DNA from: Smallanthus sonchifolius
Lineage: Eukaryota; Streptophyta; Magnoliopsida; Asterales; Asteraceae
Length of the DNA: 64,000 bases
Assembly: GCA_023525975.1 (NCBI GenBank)
Contig: CM042022.1
Span: forward strand, 66,112,001 to 66,176,000
Reading direction: 5' to 3'
In this document: in pieces, positions 11,070-22,412 of the stretch
Numbering within the stretch: the stretch's first letter is position 1
Layout of the letters: every line of letters begins with the position of its first letter
The notes under the pieces: model-generated
What the model was told of the DNA's origin: nothing
Seen by the model: only the letters and a program-made list of their open reading frames with translations
The model's database searches: none
Made by a program: the position numbers and the translations under genes

Positions 11070-11524
11070 TGTAAGGACCAAGACTAATAGGCTGAAGCAT
11101 AAAAGAATCACTAAGATTGTTCAAATGACTGAATACTGAAGATTAGGTAGAAACTGGCTTGCGAGAACTTCATAAATGTAAAGTTTTCGGCCCGAGAACT
11201 TCAAAAATGTAAAGTTCTCGGCCCGAGAACTTTGTATGGGCTAAGTACTTGTAGTTCTTGGTAATCCCAGCCCATTAGATACCAAATACTTTTTTGTAAT
11301 TATCTATAACTACTTAGTTTTGCCTCGGAATTCGGGTTAGATGAGTGATTAGACGTTTTGTACTTGTATTCAACAGTTTATGATCAATATACAATCATTT
11401 GATAGTAACTATTGTTTCGTCAACTTTGAATTCCTACTTGTCACGTGTCGTATTTGTTTCCAGCAGATTCAACACGTCGTTGAATTTGTTGATTGAAGAT
11501 CCTAGAAGAATTCTGGACCTTACA
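11070..11524 (+). repeat. 3' LTR of Cop-A (455 bp)
   Basis: TGTAAGGACC...GGACCTTACA. The terminal bases form a longer inverted repeat than TG/CA alone (TGTAAGG/CCTTACA). Confidence 0.85.
11163..11232 (+). promoter_or_regulatory. GAGAACTT palindrome array in the Cop-A LTR
   Basis: GAGAACTT sites start near 11163, 11194 and 11225, so the period is about 31 bp. Inverted partners (AAGTTTTCGG, AAGTTCTCGG) lie between them. The last pair forms the perfect 21-nt palindrome at 11212-11232, identical to 4496-4516. I see no clear TATA box at the usual distance. Confidence 0.7.
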
Positions 11525-11983
11525 TACTTAAACTTAAACCATAAGTGCTCGTAATATAAATAGGGATTCAATATGAGGCTGTCCGAGAAAGCATGTATGT
11601 TTTAATTCCAGTTCTAGAAATAAAGGTGTTAGTATACATGGGCTGAATTTTGTATGAGATAAGCTCCATGTGATAGTTGGGAGTATCAGGACGTGTAACA
11701 TAGATTGCCTCATACCTGGCCAGTATGATAGTTAATGTATAGACCATCATGATATCGCAAACATCATATAATAACTTATGTCAACAGATAGTAAGCCGGG
11801 AATGTGAATATGCATGATTAAGATGCATAAATGTGCATATGTGGAAATGCATGGCAGGCCTTACATGAAACTCTAGAATATTTGAGTAGCGATAAATTAG
11901 TATGAGGCTTGTAATGTGAAACCCTAGACTATGATTAGGGTAAACAAGTGAGGATCTAAACGAATTCATATCTCAGCAAACAA
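11525..11983 (+). other. Leader or LTR remnant of Gyp-J, no gene seen
   Basis: Between the Cop-A LTR end and the first gag codon of Gyp-J there is no readable protein. It probably contains the LTR end and leader of Gyp-J, but I could not find a convincing primer binding site. Confidence 0.4.
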
Positions 11984-12668
11984 ATGGCTGAGCATCAAAA
12001 GATAGAAGTCCGTGATGAAGGGAGTCATCGGAGAGCTGTGTCTCCACCTCCCCACGAAAACGAAGTAGAACAAGTTCTGGAAGCTATCCGGAGACAGATT
12101 GCGTTAGAGGTAGGAAAATTTTTGATGCAAACATCCCAATTATGCAAGAAGAACTACAAAATTAGCTTGAGAGTTGGTTCGAAAACCATAAAGAGATTGA
12201 TAAACCTAATAATAAAAAGGGTGAAAATTTGAAGGTGGAAGCTAAGTCAACCCGAGGCACGTGTAAGGGTTTTATGATGTACAAGCCAATAGAATTTAAG
12301 GGATCCGTTAATCCGTTAGAAAGCCAGAGGTGGATAGCCACAACGGAAAAGGTCTGACACATGCCATTGCGAGAAAGAGGACGAGGTGACATTCGCCACA
12401 AACCAATTAAAAGAAAGAGTTGAAGATTGGTGGGGAGTGGTGAAATGTGAAAGGAAGAGATATGATTAAAGAGATGAAGTGGGAAGAATTCAAAGAAATC
12501 TTCTTGAAACATTATTCCCCGCGAGCGGCAATAGAAAGAATCACGGTAGAATTTCTTCAACTCCGTCAAACAAAGGAATCGGTGGACGAGATTACTGGAA
12601 TTTTCTTTGATAAGGCCAGATTTTGTCCTGATTTGTTGACAACTCCCGAGATGTGGATGACTCGACAG
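11984..12668 (+). pseudogene. Gyp-J gag (5' part, decayed)
   Basis: The start ATG at 11984 opens 82 codons (AEHQKIEVRDEG, then EVEQVLEAIRRQIALEV, helix-rich). After a stop and frameshifts the Retrotrans_gag core is readable: YKPIEFKGSVNPLESQRWIA near 12280, a degenerate DWWG segment near 12428, then WEEFKEIFLKHYSPRAAIER (about 12480-12540), EFLQLRQ and VDEITGIFFDKARFCPDLL up to about 12655. Homology stops where the Ath-M LTR fragment begins. The capsid core identifies a Gypsy gag; no product is possible. Confidence 0.8.
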
Positions 12669-12850
12669 CATCTTTTGAATAGTTTCACATCTAGTCCTTC
12701 TATTTCCTTCCACATGCTTCCAAAACGCGTACTTAGCATCCAAACACCTATAAATCATAAACACACGCAAAGTAAACATGTTTCATGACAAACCACACAT
12801 AAAAACATATAATTAAACATTATAAACACCAAACAAACACACTCTGATCA
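12669..12850 (-). repeat. 3' LTR of Ath-M, truncated (182 bp)
   Basis: On the minus strand it starts TGATCAGAGTGTG at 12850 and matches the first 180 bp or so of the 5' LTR (29706-29887). The rest of this LTR is absent and the Gyp-J gag follows directly. Confidence 0.8.
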
Positions 12851-12862
12851 CATCCCCACACT
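12851..12862 (-). promoter_or_regulatory. Polypurine tract of Ath-M
   Basis: On the minus strand AAGTGTGGGGATG lies directly before the LTR start, the usual form in Athila elements. Confidence 0.7.
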
Positions 12863-13025
12863 TAACCTTTTCTTGTCCTCAAGCAAATCTCTTTTTAACC
12901 ATCCAACCATCATTAACAACTACACTTCACAATTCCCTTACCTATTTTCAGCTAAGGTCCAAAATCATACCCAACTCGCAAGACTTACACATTAAATAGA
13001 TTTACACCATAGCAAGTAAAACGAT

Positions 13026-15579
13026 TGTCACACCCCAACCGGCAGCGGAATACGTCGGGGCGGACGTGTAGACTGTTCATAAGCACATGATCAACTATAA
13101 TTTCATATGTTCATTTAAATCATGATTTCATTACATATGTTCAATCAACAACCAAAAATCCAATACATCATCTTGTTCAAATTCTTTGTTCACTAAGTCC
13201 AAACTCTATATGTAGTATCTTGCATATGATCTCAAACACTAGTACCTGAAACATTATGAAAAACAGGGTCAACTAAAAATAGTTGGTGAGCATACATAGG
13301 TTTTGACACCACAAGTTATATCTATAGTTTGTGTACAATTCATATGATACATGGACTAATAAGGCGATTATGGAGAATCACTATAGTTTAAACTGGGGCA
13401 TACAATCAAACCTTGTGACTGATAGGCATAACACAACAATTATCCTTAAATGTTAGGTATAACACAATAGTTATCCTTAATTGTTAGGCATAACACAACA
13501 GTTATCCTTAAGTGTTTTCGGCAACAATCACCCTAACCCGGTGGGTTGGTCAGACTCAATAAATCTATCATTGTATACTGTCGGCTTGTACAGAGTTAAT
13601 GATTGCACTTGCACTATGCACAAAAGTATGTAAATGATGTTTGCACAAATAGTGTTCAAGCAAAAGGCACAAATTTGCACACATGATCATAATGTTTGAA
13701 TTGTATAAGTTGCAAATAGTTCCAAGTAAAAAACATGTTTCACCCCAAAGATTTAAATATGAAAAAGAGGCTATGCAAACTCATCTGAGTTGTGTAGGAG
13801 TAACACTACACAAGGATGCAATGGAAAACACAAGAGTTTGCATGTTAACCACTTACGTATGCCCTAGAATTTTAAGCATAATAGTTAGGGACAAATAGGA
13901 TTTTGTGACGATGACACGGATGATTGAACGTCCTAAAACATACTTAGGATCGACGAGTAGGCGAACTTATCTACGGGAATAAGAACTTCTTAATAATAAT
14001 AATTAAGATAAATGTGTTTCGTGTCGAACGTCTCCAATTATGAATAATATTAATTAATAAATATTCGTATCATTAATTAATGACATAGGAAAATAATATA
14101 ACTTATTATATTATTTTTATGTTCGTAGGATTAACAAAAATAATCATTTATGTGGTAAAAAATAAATATATTATTTTTATTCAAGAATATAAACGTGGGT
14201 AAATAATATAAATAATTATATTATTTATAAGTTCTAAGTGTGACACGGTAATAAATAATGTGGTGAAAATAATATACATATATATTATTTTTATTTGGAG
14301 TCATAGGTTGAGTAATAATATAAGTATATTAGTATAAAAGTGGGAAAAAAATATATTAAAAATGGGTTATCAACCAAACCCGAGCCTACGGGTGGTTTTC
14401 GAGGCTAAAACACATTAATATATTAATATAATATTATGGGGATAAGTTTTATACTAAAATAATGCTTAAAAAAATATTTAAAAAGAAAACAAGTGGAGAG
14501 ACTCGAACCCGGGTCCCTCCCACACAAGCACACACACTTAACCAACTCCGTCCGTTAGGGTATCGCATACAAACCCGGATCAGAAAGCTTTTAACGTACA
14601 AACGAACCAGGTTCTTCCCTACCATAGATGTCGGACCACAAAACCATCCCAAATCCGTCGATTTCGATATCAATAACCCAAAAGATCAAAGGGTTTATGT
14701 TCGTCAGCGTTATACGAATGTGTGTGTAGATTTAATTGCTAAAATAACAGGTTTAGGGTCGTTAAATTAAGGATTGAAGGGCCGAAACCCTAGAATATGA
14801 ACACATAATTGATTTGATCGAATCTTATGTTAAAAACTGTTGAACCCACGGGGCTTTTAACGAGTAAGACCTTGCGAATCTATCCCCGTGGTTTAATTGG
14901 ATTGAAAATGGGTCTAGGGCCAAAACCCCCAAATCAGTTATGAACAAACCCTAGTTTCTAGATTTTGATCAAATCGATGATATAAGACCAAATTGGTATA
15001 TGGCTTTCAATCTAGGTGTTGATACAAAACTAAGGGTAGGTTTATTTACCGAGTTAGATGTTGAATTAATGGTTCCCGACTAAAACACAGCTCCGACGAT
15101 GACTCCTTGTTCTCCTGTGACTTCTACTGCGATTCCGGTCAAATTGGTGTGTGGGATTGCTTCTGAGATGCTCGATTAAGGTGCGCAGACACTCAATTGA
15201 GAGAATGATGAATGAATTTGATGTATACGCGATAATGGTCGGTGGTTACGACTTTAATTCCCATTATTGGGTTTAAATTCGACAATGATGACGATTAATT
15301 CAGTGGTTATGACCGTTAATGTCATAATCATGAACAACGGTTACGAATTTGATGATCCAGGAATGTTACGGTTCCAATGTAACTCAGCCAAGTCAATTTT
15401 GACTTTTGAGAGTCAACAATTTGGGTTTTTGATATTGGCAGGATTAGTCCCTATGATTTCATGTGTGTCTGAGTCTAGAGATTGACGTAAATAGTCCCTG
15501 GAGATTGAATTGAGTTAATTAGGTTACATTTTAACTGGATTTTGTTAACAGGGTTAACTCTAAATGACAGGGTGTCACA
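13026..15579 (-). repeat. 3' LTR of Gyp-L (2554 bp)
   Basis: Minus strand TGTGACACCC...GGGGTGTGACA. It aligns with 20148-23815 once the solo LTR is removed. Its U5-side part (about 13026-13900) resembles those of Gyp-D and Gyp-E, while the U3 sides differ. It includes an AT-rich block (13990-14460) and the tRNA-like segment at 14475-14560. Confidence 0.9.
14475..14560 (-). promoter_or_regulatory. tRNA-like Pol III promoter motif in the Gyp-L 3' LTR
   Basis: On the minus strand an A-box-like CGGAGTTGGTTAAG (14537-14550) is followed about 30 bases later by a B-box-like GGTTCGAGTCTC (14498-14509). T-rich runs (TTTTCTTTTT) that could end a Pol III transcript come next. The same arrangement is in the other LTR. 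It may be a fossil SINE or tRNA-derived segment captured by the LTR; no tRNA cloverleaf was demonstrated. Confidence 0.5.
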
Positions 15580-15599
15580 TCATCCGCTAGTTGAAATAA

Positions 15600-16029
15600 T
15601 TTTCGTTCCGAAAATTAGAATAGTACCTTAAGTGTTTGACGTGGAGTGCTTGAACAGATGAGGTTACTTGTGCATCATCTTGTCCTCGCGCTCCCATGTG
15701 AATTCCGGCCCGCGTTTCGAGTCCCAACGAACTCTGACAATAGGGATTTTACTGTGTTTGAGCGTTTTGACATCCCTATCCATGATTTCGACCGGTTCTT
15801 CAACGAAACGTAATTATGCATCGATTGGTAGTTCCTCAAGAGGGACCGTGAGTGTCTCGTTTGTTAGACATTTCTTCAAGTTTGAGACATGAAAGACGTT
15901 GTGTACACCACTAAGTCCTTCAGGTAGGTCCAGTTGGTACGCTACTGGGTCAATTCTCTTCACTATCTTGAACGGTCCAACATAATGACGGTTTAGTTTG
16001 CCTCGTTTCCCAAGTAAACTCAGGGTCAC
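15600..16029 (-). pseudogene. Gyp-L pol, C-terminal end with chromodomain-like tail
   Basis: On the minus strand the open part 16029-15814 carries the GPY/F module (RHYVGPFKIVKRI, VAYQLDLPEGL, VFHVSNLKKCL) that follows the integrase core in chromoviruses. After a stop the reading continues with FVEEPVEIMDRDVKTLK, then IPIVRVRWDSKRGPEFTWERED and PHLF. This is the chromodomain-like tail also seen in Gyp-D. The integrase core, RNase H and RT are missing; the sequence upstream turns into non-coding repeats at about 16030. Confidence 0.85.
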
Positions 16030-16176
16030 ATTTAGATTCCCAACGAGCTTTGACTATTGGTTTGGGGAGTATGATTGATAACAAGATTTAGGTCTGTCAA
16101 AGTCTGGCATGAATGATGATAGTGGATTTAGTTTGAAGAGAATTGAGAAGAAAACTGCCGGAGAATATTTTGGACT

Positions 16177-16940
16177 TCAAAGGTGGAATGCATTACTTGA
16201 AATAAGAACGATGAGAATTTGATGATCAGAACTTGTTTAGAATGTAGTTTAATATGTTCAAGAAATGTCACTGGATAAGAGGTTTCACAAACATTGGTCA
16301 ACGTCAAAATAACATAAAACGTCACGTGACACGAACAACGCTACTTCTGACGATATGATAGGAACACTTATATATAGAAAGTACCAGCGGCGTATCCACC
16401 ATGCCCTTATCATATCGCATCAGTTTCGTTATTATATATCGTGATAGGTTTTATGTGATAACGCACGACAAAATTCACTATGTTTTCTATGAGCTGACTT
16501 TTATAATTACGTGTGCACCGTAATTACTCAATTCATCGCATCGTCCCTATAGATCATCAAAGGTGGAATGCATTACTTGAAATGAGAACGATGAGAATTT
16601 GATGATCAAAACTTGTTTAGGATGTAGTTTAATATGTTCAAGAAATGTCACTGGATAAGAGGTTTCACAAACATTGGTCAATGTCAAAATAACATAAAAC
16701 GTCACGTGACATGAACAACGCTTCTTCTGACGATATGACAGGAACACTTATATATAGGAAGTACCAGCGGCATATCCACCATGCCCTTATCATATCGCAT
16801 CAGTTTCGTTATTATATATCGCGATAGGTTTTATATCATAACGCACGACAGAATTCACTATATTTTCCATGCGCTGACTTTTATAATTCCGTGTGCACCC
16901 GTAATTACTCAATTTATCACATGGTCCGTATAGATCATCA
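16177..16940. repeat. Tandem duplication of about 381 bp inside Gyp-L
   Basis: CAAAGGTGGAATGCATTACTTG begins both copies, near 16178 and 16558, and they stay alike with few differences to about 16940. A piece of the unit (GTACCAGCGGCGTATCCACCA) also resembles the Gyp-K LTR near 31775. Confidence 0.85.
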
Positions 16941-16964
16941 CCTTGTGTGTGGGTCAAGAGAGGA

Positions 16965-17720
16965 CACAAAATTACTTAGTTCACATATATTGTTTTCACG
17001 TATGAGTTGCTAATAAATAAATGTGCAGCTAGATAGTAAGGTCAATTAGAAAACTAAAGAGTAATAATGTGGTATAACATAGAGTTCCACAACTTTCTCA
17101 TGTTTGAACAAAAATACGTCAAACCCCGAGTAGCTTAAAAGTTTGTAGTTTTCAACCTTCATGGATAAAGTGAATTATCTTGCCTTGTGATCCATCAATT
17201 GCAACAATTGAACTGAATCTAGTTTCATGTATAATGTAAACATCTAAGTTTCATGTTTAATCCAATATCATGTACATTGTAAACAAATAAGTTTCATGTA
17301 TAATGGGAACAACTTAGTATCATATATATTGTAAACAACCAAGTCTCATGTATAATGTGATCAATCTAGTATCATGTATATTGCATCCAACCACGTATCA
17401 TGTATCATGTGATCAGTCTAGTATTATGTATATTGCATTCAACCATGTATCATGTATCATGTTATCAATCTAGTATTATGTATATTGTATTCAACCAAGT
17501 ATCATGTATCATGTGAACAATCTAGTATTATGTATATTGCAAACAAACAGGTTTCATGTATCATGTGATAAATCCAGTGTTATGTATCATGTGAATGCTC
17601 ATATGTAAGTTACTGAATCTCATGAGTAACATAAACTATCGAATTTCGTGGGTGGTCGAGTGTTGCGGACAAGAGTGTTGCTTGACATTCATGTATAATG
17701 TAGGTAGTTGGATTTTAAAT
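16965..17720 (-). repeat. Non-coding module shared with Gyp-E, with 52-bp tandem repeats
   Basis: On the minus strand this block matches 47980-48660 of Gyp-E. It holds about seven copies of a 52-bp unit of the type GTATCATGTATCATGTGATC... (17222-17596). One flank is related to GTTGCGGACAAGAGTGTTGC. No protein reading is shared, so it looks like a structural or regulatory part of a non-autonomous Gypsy family. Confidence 0.75.
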
Positions 17721-17860
17721 TTTCAATATTTTTGAGGTTTATATGGATGGCTAACTCCTACGTGAAATGATTTATCTCCTTGACGTGCCTAGTACGCTCA
17801 TACATTTTCGAAGGGGCAAGATAATGAGAAGGTTTTGTAGGTGTTTAGAGTGATGTGCTT

Positions 17861-17932
17861 ACGAATAATTGGTTTGTACTTTTTGTTTGTAAATAGACGA
17901 ATAATTGGTTTGTACTTTTTGTTTGTAAATAG
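17861..17932. repeat. Two tandem 36-bp units
   Basis: ACGAATAATTGGTTTGTACT...GTAAATAG occurs twice in a row, essentially identical, followed by the start of a third copy. Confidence 0.85.
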
Positions 17933-17948
17933 ACGAGTAATTGTGACT

Positions 17949-18565
17949 TATTATTGTTTGTAATTTAATAAAATATTGCAAATCGTAAGTTGAATAACTA
18001 GATAAACAGATGAATAAATAAAACCTTTTAATTTTAATTATCATAAAGAGAATGTTTCAAAGGAAGATAATGGCTAATAATCAAGCCAAGATTTAATTAA
18101 TTTAGCGAAGCAAAAATAATAATTAATTATTAATTAAGATAATGTTTTTTACAATGTGAAAAAAGTCTATAGAAAATTTATATTCCAGATAATATTTATA
18201 AACTAAAGGTTTGATAAAGGTTTTGCATTATTTGAACAAAATAACGATTTTGTTTACTTATTATTGTTTGTAATTTAATAAAATATTGAAAATCGTAAGT
18301 TGAATAACTAGATAAACAGATGAATAAATAAAACCTTTTAATTTTAATTATCATAAAGAGAATGTTTCAAAGGAAGATGATGGCTAATAATCAAGCCAAG
18401 ATTTAATTAATTTAGTGAAGCAAAAATAATAATTAATTATTAATTAAGATAATGTTTTTTATAATGTGAAAAAGGTCTAGAAAATTTATATTCCAGATAA
18501 TATTTATAAACTAAAGGTTTGATAAAGGTTTTGCATTATTTGAACAAAATAACGATTTTGTTTAA
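17949..18565. repeat. Tandem duplication of about 309 bp inside Gyp-L
   Basis: The unit starting TTATTATTGTTTGTAATTT occurs at about 17949 and 18258 with only a handful of differences. It is AT-rich and non-coding. Confidence 0.85.
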
Positions 18566-18889
18566 ATTAGATAATAAAATGATTTGTTTACAAAGAAGGC
18601 TTATGTACGTGTGCTAAACTGCAATGAATGAAAAGATGGTGTTCGGGTGATCTTGATGAAAATATGACGGATGTATTTTATACTCGTAACACTAAATCAA
18701 CGAATAATAGCATTTAAGTTGTAATATAACACTTATCATTGAATGATGAAATGTTGAATACTTATTCCAGACATAAGGAAGTGGTTCTCAACCTGAAATT
18801 TAAAAAAAAATAGAAAAATCCAGCTAACGCCTCAGGTAGCTTTCCACTAGGAAGTTGATGAGCACAAAGACGAACATCACTATGGTTAC

Positions 18890-19084
18890 TCAAATAGCAA
18901 ACAGGGCCTCAACTCTAGCTGCTTCTGTGCGTGCGTCAAATATCTCCCGGTCTCCTTCCATCATGTCAATGTGGGTACCTACATTTGTATTCAGGTCTTC
19001 CTGGTACCGTACTTGACCCAAAAGGCTGTCTACTCGTTGCCCTAGCAGGTCGTGCCCTATCTCGTGCTCCATCCCTTGTCTCAT
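18890..19084 (-). pseudogene. Possible gag remnant of Gyp-L
   Basis: A 64-codon minus-strand reading rich in charged residues (LLGQRVDSLLGQVRYQEDL, EIFDARTEAARVEALF) sits where the N-terminal gag region should be, downstream of the primer site. It looks helical or coiled-coil. The adjoining Pro/Ser-rich readings up to about 19310 are broken. I do not recognise a conserved gag core, so this assignment rests on position. Confidence 0.35.
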
Positions 19085-19310
19085 AAATTATGCAATCCTC
19101 ACATACTGGTGGGTGGCATCAACTAGGGCTCCTATAGCCCTGGTGGGTGCCATGGTTTGTCTTGCTCTTGGGTTCTGGTGCTATGGGTTAGGTGCTAAGT
19201 AGGGGTCTCTCAGAGGGGATGGCAGCTGATTGTGTCGGTGAGGTGCCTGATAAGGGTCTGTTGATGGGGGTGGTTCAGATGCTCGGAGTCTCTGGCCGTT
19301 GCTCCAAAAC

Positions 19311-20130
19311 CAATCCTCTCTCATTTCAAACATGGATGTAGTAGCAGGGGTGTCGGTTTCTGATGGTCTGGTGATGGTGATCCGATGTCTTTTTCGTGTT
19401 CAGACTCTATCTCAGCATATTATATCGGGGAGGGAGGAGAGTAGGAGTCTATGTCTATCAGAAAAGACAGATATTGTAAGTGATAAAACATACTATATGT
19501 TAGGTACAGAAGTTTTTCATGAGTTCAGATTTTGACTAGTCATATCACCGAGTTTTCACAATAGTACGTTAGAAGTAACATTTGACCTATAAGTAGTGTA
19601 CCCACGAAGAGAATTCCTAGGAAAGAGGGGTGGGTCACAAGGGACACACTTAAGTACCAGTATTTCCTTAGTCATTGTCTCTTATGGGTCTACACCCACT
19701 CTTCCAGCCATTATGTACTAATAACACTATTGTTTGTGCTCATGGTCATGATGAGAATCAATTCGTACTAGGCTTTGAGGCACAAGGGTTTAAGTCTTGT
19801 TCACAATTGATGATGGTGACATGGTTCTCAGTGTACAAGAATGTGGGTGTAGGAAGTCTTTTAATAGAATAAGTGTATAGAAAAACTTAGGATGACATTT
19901 AAAGGAATCAAATAGGTAGTATGTAATCAAACAGTGTGACAAATAAGGTATTACCTGAATAGCAATTCTTTTGTAAACATGTAAGTTATCAACTAACGTA
20001 GCACATAAAACAACTTGTATTGCAATATGCAATGTAATACCTAAGATAACATTTAGGATAATCACATAAGGGGTATCCTAAGGTTATAGACTAGGTCATC
20101 GGTTTCTAATAACCTAATTCCCTATAACCA
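19311..20130 (-). other. Gyp-L leader, no gene seen
   Basis: This lies between the primer site and the possible gag remnant. I see no conserved protein, no obvious repeat and no RNA gene in it. Confidence 0.5.
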
Positions 20131-20147
20131 AGGCTCTGATACCAATC
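20131..20147 (-). promoter_or_regulatory. Primer binding site of Gyp-L (initiator tRNA-Met)
   Basis: On the minus strand TTGGTATCAGAGCC follows the LTR end GGGGTGTGACA by two bases, as in Gyp-E. Confidence 0.9.
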
Positions 20148-21577
20148 TGTCACACCCCAACCAATGACGGAATACGTCGGGGCGGACGTGTAGACTGTTC
20201 ATAAGCACATGATCAACTATAATTTCATATGTTCATTTAAATCATGATTTCATTACATAAGTTCAATCAACAACCAAAAATCCAATACATCATCATGTTC
20301 AAATTCTTTGTTCACTAAGTCCAAACCCTATATGTAGTATCTTGCATATGATCTCAAACACTAGTACTTGAAACATGATGAAAAACAGGGTCAACTAAAA
20401 ATAGTTGGTGAGCATACATAGGTTTTGACACCACGAGTAATATCAAGAGTTTGTGTATAATTCATATGATACATGGACAAATAAGGCAATTATGGAGAAT
20501 CACTATAGTTTAAACTGGGGCGTACAATCAAACCTTGTGACTGATAGGCATAACACAACAGCTATCCTTAAATGTTAGGCATAACACAACAGTTATCCTT
20601 AAGTGTTTTCAGCAACAATCACCCCAACCGGGTGGGTTGGTCAGACTCAATAGATCTATTATTGTATACCGTCGGCTTGTACAGAGTTAATGATTGCACT
20701 TGCACTATGCACAAAAGTATGTAAATGATGTTTGCACAAATAGTGTTCAGGCATAAGGCACAAATTTGGACACATGATCATAATTTTTGAATTGTATAAG
20801 TTGCAAATAGTTTCAGGTGAAAATCATGTTTCACCCCAAAGATGTAAATATGAAAAAGAGGCTATGTAAACTCACATGAGTTGTGTACGAGTAGCACTAC
20901 ACAAGGATGCAATGGAAAACACAAGAGTTTGCCTGTGAACCGCTTACGTATGCCCTAGAAGTGTAAGCATAATAGTTAGGGACACATGGGATTTTGTGAT
21001 GATGACACAGAATATTGAACGTCCTAAAACGTACTTAAGATCGACGAGTACGCGAACTTGTCCACGTGAATAAGAACTTCTTAATAATAACAATTAAGAT
21101 AAATGTGTTTCGTATCGAACGTCTCTGATTACGAATAATATTAACTAATAAATATTCGTGTGTTTGCATCATTAATTAATGACGTAGAAAAATAATATAA
21201 CTTATTATATTATTTTTACGTTCGTAGGATTAACAAAAATAATCATTTATGTGGTAAAAAATAATAAATATATTATTTTTATTCAAGAATATGAACGTGG
21301 GTAAATAATATAAATAATTATATTATTTATAAGTTCTAAGTGTGATACGGTAATAAATAATGTGGTGAAAATAATATACATATATATTATTTTTATTTGG
21401 AGTAATAGGTTGAGTAATAATATAAATATATTATTATAAAATTAGGAAAAAAAATATATTAAAAATGGGTTATCAACCAAACCCAAGCCTACGGGTGGTT
21501 TTCGTGGCTAAAACACATTAATATATTAATATAATATTATGGGGATAAGTTTATATTAAAATAATACTTTAAAAAAA

Positions 21578-21660
21578 TATTTAAAAAGAAAACAGGTGGA
21601 GAGACTCGAACCCGGGTCTCTCCCACACATGCACACACACTTAACCAGCTCCGCCCGCTA
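21578..21660 (-). promoter_or_regulatory. tRNA-like Pol III promoter motif in the Gyp-L 5' LTR
   Basis: Second copy of the motif at 14475-14560: A-box-like CGGAGCTGGTTAAG (21640-21653), B-box-like GGTTCGAGTCTC (21601-21612), then T-rich runs. The B box is unchanged between the LTRs although the surroundings have diverged. Confidence 0.5.
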
Positions 21661-22412
21661 GGGTATCGCATACAAACCTGGATCAGAAAGCTTTTAACGT
21701 ACAAACGAACCAGGTTCTTCCCTCCCATCGATGCCGGACCACAAAACCATCCCAAATCTGTCGATTTCGATATCTATAACCCAAAAGATCAAAGGGGTTA
21801 TGTTCATTAGCGTTATACGAATGTGTGTGTAGATTTAATTGCAAAAATAACAGGTTGAGGGTCATTAAATTAAGGATTGAAGGGCCGAAACCCTAGAATA
21901 TGAACACATAATTGATTTGATCGAATCTGATGTTAAAAACTGTTGAACCCGTGGGGATTTTACAGAGTAAGACCTTGTGAATCTAACCTCGTGGTTTAAT
22001 TAGATTGAAATTGGGTCTAGGCCAAAACCCCTAATTTAGTTATGAACAAACCCTACTTTCTAGATTTTGATCAAGTCGATGATATAAGCCCAAATTGGCA
22101 TAGGGCTTTTAATCTAGGTGTTGAAACGAAACTGAGGGTAGGTTTAATTACCGGGTTTGATGTTGAATTGATGGTTTCAGACTAAAACACAGCTCTGACG
22201 ATGACTCCTTGTTATCCGGTGACTTCTGCTGCGATTCCGGTCAAATTGGTGTGTGGGATTGCTTCTGAGATGCTCGATTAAGGTGCGCAAACGCTCAATT
22301 GAGAAAATGATGATCGAATTTGATGTATACACGATAATGGTTGGCGGTTACGACTTTAATTCCATTATTGGGTTTTAAATTCGACAATGATGATGATTAA
22401 TTCAGTGGTTAT

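Larger units (their letters stand above)
1275..11524 (+). mobile_element. Cop-A: Sirevirus-like Copia element split by Gyp-F
   Basis: The parts are colinear: RT-RNase H (1275-2844), spacer, post-pol ORF (4633-6295, resuming at 9753), polypurine tract and 3' LTR ending at 11524. Removing Gyp-F (6296-9747) and one AAAGA copy brings the two halves of the post-pol ORF together. The 5' LTR, gag, protease and integrase are not in the window; the pol is entered at its left by Cop-0. Its LTR (TGTAAGGACC...GGACCTTACA) belongs to another family than the Cop-0/B/C/G/H group. Confidence 0.8.

Noticed and set aside
12162..12779. 205-codon minus-strand reading
   Set aside because: Its first part is the Ath-M LTR fragment and the rest is antisense to the Gyp-J gag; no domain.
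14475..14560. Genuine tRNA gene
   Set aside because: No acceptor-stem pairing or anticodon arm could be fitted; only A/B-box-like words and a T run are visible.
14462..14770. 102-codon plus-strand reading (and its counterpart near 21537-21755)
   Set aside because: Lies inside the Gyp-L LTRs across the tRNA-like motif and is antisense to the element; not conserved as a protein between the LTRs.
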